Source of the DNA: CAYVGO01 sp964450725 | GTDB lineage: Bacteria; Bacteroidota; Bacteroidia; Bacteroidales; UBA932 | Length of the DNA stretch: 39,471 bases | Assembly: GCA_964450725.1 (NCBI GenBank) | Contig: CAYVGO010000017.1 | Location: 1 to 39,471 of the forward strand | Direction: 5' to 3' | Shown: piece after piece, positions 1-7,076 of the stretch | How positions within the stretch are numbered: the first letter of the stretch is position 1 | How the letters are laid out: every line of letters starts with the position of its first letter | The notes under the pieces: model-generated | What the model was told of the DNA's origin: nothing | Databases searched by the model: none | The model's input: only the letters and a program-made list of their open reading frames with translations | Program-made: the position numbers and the translations under genes

Positions 1-1
1 C

Positions 2-43
2 AGACAGACCCCGGATGAGACTTCCCGACAGCAGGAAGAGTAA
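2..43 (+). CDS. C-terminal tail of an unidentified upstream gene (partial)
   Basis: Frame 2 is open from the window edge to a TAA at 41-43 and reads R-Q-T-P-D-E-T-S-R-Q-Q-E-E. A charged, Gln/Glu-rich tail is typical of a protein C-terminus, and this short piece is more G+C rich than the AT-rich spacer after it (44-154). Fourteen codons are too few to name a family. The next gene starts 111 bases downstream, so co-transcription cannot be decided. Confidence 0.3.
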   Translation, partial: RQTPDETSRQQEE

Positions 44-154
44 ATTATATATAGTTATTGTAAAATTCTTGGTACGCAGTATTCATTTTATTTGCATTCC
101 ATAGTATTTAGTTTTCAACTTTCACTTTTCAATTCATAATTCAATGATCAATAG

Positions 155-1666
155 ATGAAAAAAAATCGACGTAAATATTATTACTTTCTTTGGATAGGAG
201 TGTTGTTTGGAATTGTTCTTGTGGCAGGTTTACATAGTTTGTCTGAATACTTCTCTACCGACGAATCTTGTATGCAATGTCATGTGCATCCTCATGCCGA
301 AAAAAGTTGGAAACTTTCTACTCACGTCCAAAATCGCAGTGGAGTCAAAGTGCATTGCGTAGAATGTCATTTACCCCCAAAGCATGATTTTTTTAATCAT
401 TACTTGGCTAAAATAAAATTGGGTGTAAAAGATACATGGTCATATTTTACTAAGGATAGTGCAGACTTTGACTGGGAAGCAAAATCTGTCTTAGAATCTG
501 CCATAACCTATATTCCCAACAGTTCCTGTATCAATTGTCATGCCGATATTTTTCCGCAGGGACTTTCCGATGACGGTATTACGGCACACCTTTATTATGA
601 TGAAAACCACAAGAAACTTGACTTGCAATGTATCAACTGTCATCTCAATGTGGGACATTATGATCCAAATTTCAGTCATACAAAAATGGTTGGCATACCA
701 CAAACCGTAAAGCAAAATCAACCGATTTTTACGACTTCCGCAACTGTAGATACATTTTGTAATTTTGAGGAGACAATACCCGGAACATCCGTAGCCTTTA
801 AAATGATAGCCATTCCGGCAGGAACTTTTCGTATGGGAGGATCTGAAAATGACCAATTTTGTCAAGCGGATGAATTACCTTCACGCCAAGTTACATTGTC
901 TCGATTCTTTATGGCGGAAACAGAAGTTACATGGGAGCAATATTGGGCATTCTATGCTGAAACCCACAGTGAAGGACGTACTGCCCCCGAAGTTGTTTTT
1001 GCCAATAATTCAAATCCAAATGTTGATGCAGTTTCAGGACCTACGCCACCTTTCGGATTACCAGACCAGGGCTGGGGTGGGGGAGAACGACCCGCCATTA
1101 CCATGACACACTATGCTGCAACTACTTTTTGTATATGGTTGTCTAAAAAAACAGGAAGAAAGTATAGATTACCTACAGAGGCAGAATGGGAATATGCAGC
1201 ACGCGGAGGTAAAGATACGCCTTATTTTTTTGAAGGTAATCCCCAAGATTTTTCAGAAAAAGGATTTTGGAGATTTCTATTTTCTCCTACTACCGACAGT
1301 ATTGCTGACTATATAATTTACAAAAAAAATAGCGGCAATAAAACGCAAGAACCACACAAAGTCAAATCTAATCCGTTTGGACTAAAAAATATGTTAGGCA
1401 ATGTTGCAGAATATTGTCTTGATAAATATTCCCCTACGGCATATCAAAGTTCTAATACAACAAATCCGCTCATAACTGAGGGAGAAGAATGGGTTATCAG
1501 AGGAGGGAATTATAATTCAGATGCAGCCGATGTACGTGCTTCTGTACGTCAGCATACACAGCATGATGCATGGCTAAAAACAGATCCGCAACAACCTAAA
1601 AGTATTTGGTGGTATTCAGACATCAAAGGTATTGGATTTAGGGTAGTCTGCGAATATAACGACTAA
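155..1666 (+). CDS. Membrane-anchored tetraheme NapC/NrfH-like cytochrome fused to a SUMF1 domain
   Basis: The 503-residue protein has an N-terminal membrane anchor (about residues 10-28) with no obvious cleavage site, so the rest should lie in the periplasm. Four c-type heme motifs follow: CMQCH (39-43), CVECH (68-72), CINCH (125-129) and CINCH (159-163). Anchor plus four hemes is the layout of NapC/NirT/NrfH quinol dehydrogenases, which pass electrons from menaquinol to periplasmic reductases. From about residue 215 to the end is a SUMF1/FGE-like domain, with IPAGTFRMGG, ETEVTWEQY, RLPTEAEWEYAARGG, GNVAEYC and a final GFRVVCE. The segment RGGNYNSDAADVRAS lacks the cysteine pair of true formylglycine-generating enzymes, so sulfatase activation is unlikely; a structural or ligand-binding role, as in GldJ/GldK, is an alternative. 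The redox partner is not in the window. The family calls are firm; the function of the fusion is unknown. Confidence 0.85.
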   Translation: MKKNRRKYYYFLWIGVLFGIVLVAGLHSLSEYFSTDESCMQCHVHPHAEKSWKLSTHVQNRSGVKVHCVECHLPPKHDFFNHYLAKIKLGVKDTWSYFTKDSADFDWEAKSVLESAITYIPNSSCINCHADIFPQGLSDDGITAHLYYDENHKKLDLQCINCHLNVGHYDPNFSHTKMVGIPQTVKQNQPIFTTSATVDTFCNFEETIPGTSVAFKMIAIPAGTFRMGGSENDQFCQADELPSRQVTLSRFFMAETEVTWEQYWAFYAETHSEGRTAPEVVFANNSNPNVDAVSGPTPPFGLPDQGWGGGERPAITMTHYAATTFCIWLSKKTGRKYRLPTEAEWEYAARGGKDTPYFFEGNPQDFSEKGFWRFLFSPTTDSIADYIIYKKNSGNKTQEPHKVKSNPFGLKNMLGNVAEYCLDKYSPTAYQSSNTTNPLITEGEEWVIRGGNYNSDAADVRASVRQHTQHDAWLKTDPQQPKSIWWYSDIKGIGFRVVCEYND

Positions 1667-1695
1667 TGATATCCTCAAATAAACTTGGTTCAAAA

Positions 1696-1736
1696 AACTA
1701 TGTAGAGATATTATCTGATAATTTCTCTACATAGTT
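1696..1736 (-). terminator. Hairpin terminator of the ligA-dapA-TPR operon
   Basis: A perfect 13-bp inverted repeat (AACTATGTAGAGA at 1696-1708 and its complement at 1724-1736) has a 15-nt loop. Read on the minus strand it is followed by a run of six T (complement of the A run at 1692-1697). It begins 20 bases past the stop of the minus-strand TPR gene, in the spacer between convergent genes, so it may also stop transcription from the cytochrome gene. Confidence 0.7.
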
Positions 1737-1756
1737 CTCAAAAATTTTCCCAAATA

Positions 1757-3211
1757 CTATTCATTACATTCAATAAACCCGTTGGGGTTGAGTTTTAATC
1801 CTAATTGTAAGTAATGCTTTGCTTGTGCCTTGTCGCCAATTTTATTAAGGTAATCTGCCAATAAAAAATAAAGCCGATCATCGTTAAAATTATATTGTAT
1901 TGCAGAAGAAAGAAGAGTAATTTTTTGAGAGATATTGTCACTTAATGCTACCAATGCTTCCCAACTTTGGACGTGATGAGGGTTTTGTTCCGTAACTTTT
2001 TGTAACTGTTGTTGTGCTTCCTCTTTTCGATGATGTAGTAACAACCATTGACCGTAATAATACCGAAAATCGTACTGATTTTGAAAATCTAAAGCAATGG
2101 CTTTTTGTATCCAGTTTTCTACTATTTTATGTTGTAAATCGTAATATAAACTGTTTAATAATTCTTCGGAATCTGAGGAGGCCTTACTATCATTGTATTG
2201 AAGGCGGATATCTTGTAAAATTTCGGACAGGTTTATGTCGGGTTTTTCGGTTAAAATACGTGCAACTTCCATATATTCATAACAACTGTAAGGATTTTCG
2301 AGAATTGCATGAATATAAGTTGTCAGTGATTTTTCGTATTCTTTTTTTAGATAGTAAATGTGGCCAATATCGGTTAAAATGTCTTGACATATTCCATCGC
2401 AAGCCACAATCGCATTTAGATTTTCTAATGCTAAGTCAAACTTTCCTTGCATTACAAAAATATCAGCCAAGGCTTTCAGAGAGGTTGTATTTTCTTTATT
2501 TAAAGCGACCGCTGTTTCTAAAGCATAGAGAGCTTTGTCCACTTCTTCAAGTTTACTACAGGTAATTCCAAGTTCTGTCCAATATTTGTCATTTTCCGGA
2601 TCTTGTTCAATCCATTGTTGAAGCACTATCTTTGCCTCCGAATTTTGACCTGATAATTGATAGCAATTCAGCAACAATTCCTGTGTCTCTTGTTGTACTT
2701 TGCTTGTCAATAACCTTTTTAAATAAGGAATTGCAGATAGAGGTTGGTTTTCTGTAATCAACGCTTTAGCAAAATAAAGAATGACATTCTCATCACTTTT
2801 AGACTTTAAATAAAGTTCTTTGAGTAATTGGTCAAAACAGATTAATGCTTGAGAAACATTTTTGAGCATTAGATAAGCTCTGCTTTGGAGTAATAATCTT
2901 TCTTCTGACGATATTGCTTTGTGCTTTTCCACTAAGAAAAGCATTTCTGAAGGTTTGTTGACGGCTAATAGTAAATTTGCTTCTTGATAGAGAAAATATT
3001 CATAAGTAGAGTGGATTGATTTTCCTGCTTTTATCACTTCAAGTGCTTTGTCAAACATCCCATTTTCTACATAATGACTAACCAACATTTCAATTTCGTC
3101 AATGTCAAAATATTCAACTTTTTGAACTTTCATGCCATTTTCATAACGTGCTACCAATATTTGAACAGCAATTACGTTATTCTCTTCAGAAAAGTCATTG
3201 TAAATATCCAT
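1757..3211 (-). CDS. Tetratricopeptide-repeat protein
   Basis: The 484-residue protein is built almost entirely of TPR-like helical pairs. The clearest ones are around residues 205-320 (for example W-x-x-L-G-x-x-x-x-x-L-x-x-x-x-x-A-L-x-x-x-x-x-A) and at the C-terminus (KAQAKHYLQLGLKLNPNG). There is no signal peptide or membrane segment, so it should be cytoplasmic and act by binding other proteins. It is the last gene of the operon, starting 20 bases after the dapA stop and followed by a strong terminator. TPR proteins of this size are common in Bacteroidales and their partners are mostly unknown; nothing here shows a role in lysine synthesis or DNA repair. Confidence 0.85.
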   Translation of the reverse strand: MDIYNDFSEENNVIAVQILVARYENGMKVQKVEYFDIDEIEMLVSHYVENGMFDKALEVIKAGKSIHSTYEYFLYQEANLLLAVNKPSEMLFLVEKHKAISSEERLLLQSRAYLMLKNVSQALICFDQLLKELYLKSKSDENVILYFAKALITENQPLSAIPYLKRLLTSKVQQETQELLLNCYQLSGQNSEAKIVLQQWIEQDPENDKYWTELGITCSKLEEVDKALYALETAVALNKENTTSLKALADIFVMQGKFDLALENLNAIVACDGICQDILTDIGHIYYLKKEYEKSLTTYIHAILENPYSCYEYMEVARILTEKPDINLSEILQDIRLQYNDSKASSDSEELLNSLYYDLQHKIVENWIQKAIALDFQNQYDFRYYYGQWLLLHHRKEEAQQQLQKVTEQNPHHVQSWEALVALSDNISQKITLLSSAIQYNFNDDRLYFLLADYLNKIGDKAQAKHYLQLGLKLNPNGFIECNE

Positions 3212-3231
3212 GATTACCGCAGGATTAAAGA

Positions 3232-4110
3232 TTATGATAAATCGGCTAACAGTTGTTGTAATTGTTTCATTAAAACATTACTTGCCGGCACAAGCGGTAA
3301 CCTGACTTCTGCGGTCATTTTCTTGAGTATGGCAAGTCCTGCTTTTACTCCGGTCGGGCTACCTTCTGCAAATATAGCATCAATAATGGGTAGTATTTGT
3401 AAGTGAATTTTTGAAGCTTTATTAAAATCACCCTCTAAGGCTAAATTCACCATCGTAGAAAACTGTAGCGGCAGCAGGTTGGCAATAACAGAGATTACAC
3501 CATGAGCACCGATTGACATTTGTGGTACTGCTAAACCGTCATCCCCTGAAATGACCAAAAAATCGTCGGGTTTTTTTTGTAAGATGTAACCGGTTTGTGA
3601 TAAGTTTCCTCCGGCATCTTTAATTCCGCAGATATTATGGTGTTGTGCTAATGTTAAGGTTGACTCTGCAGAAAGGTTAACGCCGGTTCTTCCGGGTACG
3701 TTGTACATCATTACCGGCACGGGAGAAATGTCGGCAAGCATTTCATAATGCTTACATAATCCTGCTTGCCCGGGCTTATTGTAATAAGGAGTTACCGACA
3801 GTAAAACATCTATGTTTGTAAAGTCGGTAGATTTGATATTCTCTAAAACATGCAATGTATCATTGCCACCAATACCTAAAACAATCGGTAATTTTTTCTG
3901 ATTAACGTTGATAATCGTTTTAATAACATCAGATTTTTCAATTGCTGAGAGGGTGGGAGGTTCTGCTGTCGTACCTAAAACGACCAAATAATTTACCTTA
4001 TTGTCAGTTACAAATTTTACATGCTGCTCAAGTGCCGAATAATCTACTTTTTTGTCAGTTGTAAAAGGTGTAACTAAAGCTACGCCTGTCCCTAATAATT
4101 TTTTTGTCAT
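3232..4110 (-). CDS. dapA: 4-hydroxy-tetrahydrodipicolinate synthase
   Basis: DapA condenses pyruvate with aspartate-semialdehyde, the first committed step of the diaminopimelate/lysine pathway, which also feeds peptidoglycan synthesis. Numbering from MTKKLLGTG, the protein has 292 residues, the usual size. It has the GTTAE motif (about 46-50), the proton-relay tyrosine in MMYNVPGRTG (Tyr136) and the Schiff-base lysine in GIKDAGGN (Lys164). I chose the ATG at 4110 over an ATG at 4137. It forms an ATGA overlap with the stop of the preceding gene and puts the TIM barrel at the normal distance from the N-terminus, while the nine extra residues (MQYSTYSFC) look like read-through of that gene's end. 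It is cytoplasmic and co-transcribed with ligA. Confidence 0.96.
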   Translation of the reverse strand: MTKKLLGTGVALVTPFTTDKKVDYSALEQHVKFVTDNKVNYLVVLGTTAEPPTLSAIEKSDVIKTIINVNQKKLPIVLGIGGNDTLHVLENIKSTDFTNIDVLLSVTPYYNKPGQAGLCKHYEMLADISPVPVMMYNVPGRTGVNLSAESTLTLAQHHNICGIKDAGGNLSQTGYILQKKPDDFLVISGDDGLAVPQMSIGAHGVISVIANLLPLQFSTMVNLALEGDFNKASKIHLQILPIIDAIFAEGSPTGVKAGLAILKKMTAEVRLPLVPASNVLMKQLQQLLADLS

Positions 4111-4664
4111 ACAGAATGAATATGTTGAATATTGCAAAAGTGATTTTCTAAATATGAACGTATACCTGTTAAATATTCTTGAAGATTTTTCTTTATAGGC
4201 TTTAATTCTATAAATAATTGGTAAATCGAATGATAGTCTACTGTGCTTGCGGCAATTTTCAATGTAGATTTTACAGAAGCACTGATATAACTTGCCGTAA
4301 AGTTTTGGAGAATCATTCCATTAATAAACACATCAAAACTTTCTTTTCCCAAGCAATGGTCAATGGTTGGAATTTTCAACCAATCCAACTCTTTTTTACT
4401 AATTACCTGGATATGAGGATGTCCAATAAAACAAGAGGGAATGTGATTCACATCTTCACGAAATACTCCAATTCCTTTGTATCGAATCTTTCGTCCTTGT
4501 AAGAATTTAATAAATTGAAGCCATTCATCTTGTTGTTCATTGTTTTCAACTGAAAACACAAAACCTAAAGATTTTACTTCATTACCTGTTTTGAAAATTG
4601 GCATCAAAGTATTGGCAAGCAATAACTTTTCGATTTTTTTACGTTGAAAATATTTTTTAATCAT
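4107..4664 (-). CDS. DUF6913 family protein
   Basis: This 185-residue protein starts four bases after the ligA stop and overlaps dapA by four bases, so it is translationally coupled to both. It begins with a basic, Leu-rich stretch (MIKKYFQRKKIEKLLL), has no convincing signal peptide, and contains a mixed alpha/beta core (LGFVFSVENNEQQDEWLQF; DVFINGMILQNFTASYISA). I recognise it as the Bacteroidota DUF6913 family from length, composition and its place between ligA and dapA. The family has no known biochemical role that I can name. The conserved neighbourhood is weak evidence for a housekeeping role. Confidence 0.7.
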   Translation of the reverse strand: MIKKYFQRKKIEKLLLANTLMPIFKTGNEVKSLGFVFSVENNEQQDEWLQFIKFLQGRKIRYKGIGVFREDVNHIPSCFIGHPHIQVISKKELDWLKIPTIDHCLGKESFDVFINGMILQNFTASYISASVKSTLKIAASTVDYHSIYQLFIELKPIKKNLQEYLTGIRSYLENHFCNIQHIHSV

Positions 4665-4668
4665 CCAT

Positions 4669-6669
4669 TTATATTTTTAGTAAAAATTCTTCTTCCGATA
4701 AAATCGGAATGTTTTTTGCCTTGGCTTTTTGTAACTTTGATCCTGCGTTTTCTCCTGCTAACAAGTAGGTTGTTTTATCAGAAACCGCATCAGTAACTTT
4801 ACCTCCATTATCTTCAATCAATATTTTGAAATAATTGCGTGGCTGAGAAAGGGTTCCTGTAATAACAAACGTTTGATTCGCAAAGATTGCAGATGTTGAT
4901 TTAATAGATGTTTTCATAGAAAATTGCAGACCTAAAGATTGCAACTCTGTAATCATCTTTTGTGTGTCTTCACTGGAAAAATAGGCTACTAATTCTTCTG
5001 CTGTTTTTTGTCCTATATCCTGAACGGCAACAAATTCTTCTATTGTTGCTGCTTGTAAGGCTTGAACAGATGAAAAATGCCGAACTAAAGTTTTCGCGGT
5101 CGTTTCTCCGACCTGAGAAATTCCTAAAGCATACAATACACGTTCAAAAGTTGTTTTTTTACTTTCTTCAATGGCTGACAACAAATTTTGTACCGATTTT
5201 TCCCCCATACGTGGTAATGCCAATAAATCGTTAGTATTTAATCGATAAATTGAAGGAATGTCAAACAATAATTGATTGTCATATAACAATTCTATGGTTT
5301 CATCTCCCAGCCCCTCAATATTCATGGCTTTACGACTCGCAAAATGAATTAACCTTCCAATCAACTGAGGTTTACAAGTTTTACGGTTAGGACAATAGTG
5401 CTTTGCTTCTCCTTCATTTTTGACCAACGGGGTACTACACTGCGGGCATACTGCCGGAAAGATAATTTCCTGACGATTTTTCCCCATGCTGTGTAAATTG
5501 ATAATTTTAGGGATAATTTCTCCGCTTTTTTCAATACTTACACTATCTCCAATCGCAATACCCAATATTTTTATTTGTTCTTCATTGTGTAATGTCGCTC
5601 GCTTTACAGTACTTCCGCTTAATAATACGGGAACAAGATTAGCCACGGGTGTAATCGCACCGGTTCTACCGACTTGAAAATCAACTGACAAAAGTTCTGT
5701 TACTGCTTCTTCAGCCTTATACTTGTATGCTGTAGCCCATCGCGGTTGCTTAGAAGTGTAACCTAATGATTGCTGTAAATCGTACTGATTTACTTTAATC
5801 ACAATTCCGTCAGTATCGAAAGGTAGTTTTTTACGCTCTGATTCCCAATACTGAATAAAATCGACCATTTCTTTAACCGAAGAGACGATTTTTGAATATG
5901 GACTTACAGAAAACCCTATATTTTTTAGTGAGTTTAATGTCTCGAAGTGGTTATGCTCAAGTAGTTGGGTTGTCATCATTTGATAAGCAAAACATCGCAA
6001 TTCCCGACGTGCAACTTCTTTAGACTGTAATAGTTTTAAAGTTCCTGCGGCAGCATTACGCGGATTGGCAAACGGAATTTCGTTATTTTCAATACGCTGC
6101 CGGTTGAGGTTTTCGTAACTTTCATGAGGCATAATAATTTCACCACGCACTTCAAAAAAATCAGGATATGTGCCGTGTAATACCAGAGGTATAGTCTTAA
6201 TTGTTCGTACATTTTCTGTAACATCTTCACCTGTTGTACCGTCTCCGCGTGTCAACGCGCGAAGTAGTTGTCCGTTTTGGTATTGTAAATTGATAGATGC
6301 TCCGTCAAATTTAAGTTCACAAACATAATTTATCGGTTTATTATCAATATTATTTTTAGTAATTCGAGTTACAAACTCCGACAATTCTTCCAAATTATAG
6401 GTATTTCCCAAAGAAAGCATCGGAAAATTGTGTTGAAATTGTTTGAATCCCTCTATTCGTAAATCACTGCCGACTCTTTGTGTTGGAGAATTGGGATCAA
6501 AAAGTGAAATATGTCGATGCTCTAATTCCTGAAGTTCAGATAGCAACTTATCATAAACACTATCCTCAATGATAGGCTTGTTTTCAACATAGTAAGCATA
6601 GTTACAGCGATGCAGTTGTTGACGTAAAGTATGAATGCGGTGAATTTCCTCCTCTTCTTGGTGAATCAT
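4669..6669 (-). CDS. ligA: NAD-dependent DNA ligase LigA
   Basis: LigA seals nicks in duplex DNA with NAD+ as the adenylate donor, in replication and repair. About 666 residues, full length for the family. Domains in order: Ia/adenylation, with the AMP-accepting lysine in CELKFDGASI (about residue 120); OB fold (RTGAITPVANL); a four-cysteine zinc finger (CPQC...CPNRKTC); helix-hairpin-helix repeats (LPRMGEKSVQNLLSAIEESK); and a C-terminal BRCT domain (ANQTFVITGTLSQ... to the end). The frame could begin at a GTG at 6681 or an ATG at 6669. I prefer the ATG because the product (MIHQEEEEIHRIHTL) starts close to the first conserved helix. It is the first gene of a four-gene operon and has a TATCTTTG box 30 bases upstream. 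Confidence 0.96.
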   Translation of the reverse strand: MIHQEEEEIHRIHTLRQQLHRCNYAYYVENKPIIEDSVYDKLLSELQELEHRHISLFDPNSPTQRVGSDLRIEGFKQFQHNFPMLSLGNTYNLEELSEFVTRITKNNIDNKPINYVCELKFDGASINLQYQNGQLLRALTRGDGTTGEDVTENVRTIKTIPLVLHGTYPDFFEVRGEIIMPHESYENLNRQRIENNEIPFANPRNAAAGTLKLLQSKEVARRELRCFAYQMMTTQLLEHNHFETLNSLKNIGFSVSPYSKIVSSVKEMVDFIQYWESERKKLPFDTDGIVIKVNQYDLQQSLGYTSKQPRWATAYKYKAEEAVTELLSVDFQVGRTGAITPVANLVPVLLSGSTVKRATLHNEEQIKILGIAIGDSVSIEKSGEIIPKIINLHSMGKNRQEIIFPAVCPQCSTPLVKNEGEAKHYCPNRKTCKPQLIGRLIHFASRKAMNIEGLGDETIELLYDNQLLFDIPSIYRLNTNDLLALPRMGEKSVQNLLSAIEESKKTTFERVLYALGISQVGETTAKTLVRHFSSVQALQAATIEEFVAVQDIGQKTAEELVAYFSSEDTQKMITELQSLGLQFSMKTSIKSTSAIFANQTFVITGTLSQPRNYFKILIEDNGGKVTDAVSDKTTYLLAGENAGSKLQKAKAKNIPILSEEEFLLKI

Positions 6670-6698
6670 TTGACAAGACACAATTAGACTTCTAAGTA

Positions 6699-6706
6699 CA
6701 AAGATA
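6699..6706 (-). promoter_or_regulatory. Bacteroides-type -7 box for the ligA operon
   Basis: The minus strand reads TATCTTTG, an exact match to the TAnnTTTG element of the primary sigma factor in Bacteroidota, 29-37 bases before the preferred ligA ATG. I see no TTTG at the -33 spacing. Confidence 0.5.
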
Positions 6707-6880
6707 GGGGTTTGTCATCTTCTTATTGTTCCTTTAGGGAAATAATATACTAACTTTTTATTAACAGAGATATTGTAGAGAATAAAAGGCGCAATACTCC
6801 TTGTATTTGCTCGTTTTCCCTAAGTATTTTTTCTATTTTCTTTCTACATTTTTTTCACTTCCCTTTTGCATGGTTACCTC

Positions 6881-7003
6881 CGCACGTGCGTAAGAAAAAT
6901 TACGCACTGCCAAAGTGTAACTTACGTACGTGCGTAATGAAATTTACGTACGGTCGCAGCGAAACTTACGTACGTGCGTAAATTTTGCTGCGCACGTACG
7001 TAA
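6881..7003. repeat. Cluster of TACGTACGTGCGTAA-type palindromic repeats
   Basis: Within 123 bases the near-palindrome TTACGTACGTGCGTAA occurs twice exactly (6922-6937 and 6966-6981; 19 identical bases from AACTTACG, 44 bases apart). Partial copies are at 6881-6893 (CGCACGTGCGTAA), 6944-6953 (TTACGTACGG) and, inverted, 6991-7003 (CGCACGTACGTAA). An imperfect inverted repeat at 6900-6920 (TTACGCAC ... GTGTAA) belongs to the same group. It lies 74 bases beyond the stop of the PorE-like gene on the minus strand and about 210 bases upstream of ligA. It could be a REP-like element, a multi-site operator or a 3' end structure. Confidence 0.75.
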
Positions 7004-7076
7004 CGGATGGTAAGGAGTGCTTGAATAATACTTTAATGTTACTTCTGAAACTTTAGACATTTAATCACTAATATAT

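Larger units (their letters stand above)
6682..7076. other. Intergenic spacer between ligA and the PorE-like gene
   Basis: These 395 bases separate two minus-strand genes. Apart from the ligA promoter box and the palindrome cluster listed separately, I see no open frame of note. The part at 6721-6880 is T-rich and unstructured to the eye. Confidence 0.6.

Noticed and set aside
491..865. Minus-strand open frame of 124 codons
   Set aside because: It lies opposite the heme and early SUMF1 coding sequence, has no family resemblance and is cysteine- and basic-rich in a way typical of a shadow frame.
800..1666. A genuine formylglycine-generating (sulfatase-activating) enzyme
   Set aside because: The catalytic cysteine pair is missing (RGGNYNSDAADVRAS) and no sulfatase gene is in the window.
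2014..2565. Plus-strand open frame of 183 codons
   Set aside because: It is antisense to the TPR gene, whose repeats are convincing; the product shows no motif.
4111..4137. N-terminal extension of dapA from the ATG at 4137
   Set aside because: The extra residues MQYSTYSFC are the tail of the DUF6913 gene read in another frame; the ATGA overlap at 4107-4110 gives the normal DapA start.
6881..7003. CRISPR array
   Set aside because: The repeats are 13-19 bases, irregularly spaced, in both orientations and without unique spacers of constant size; no cas gene is present.
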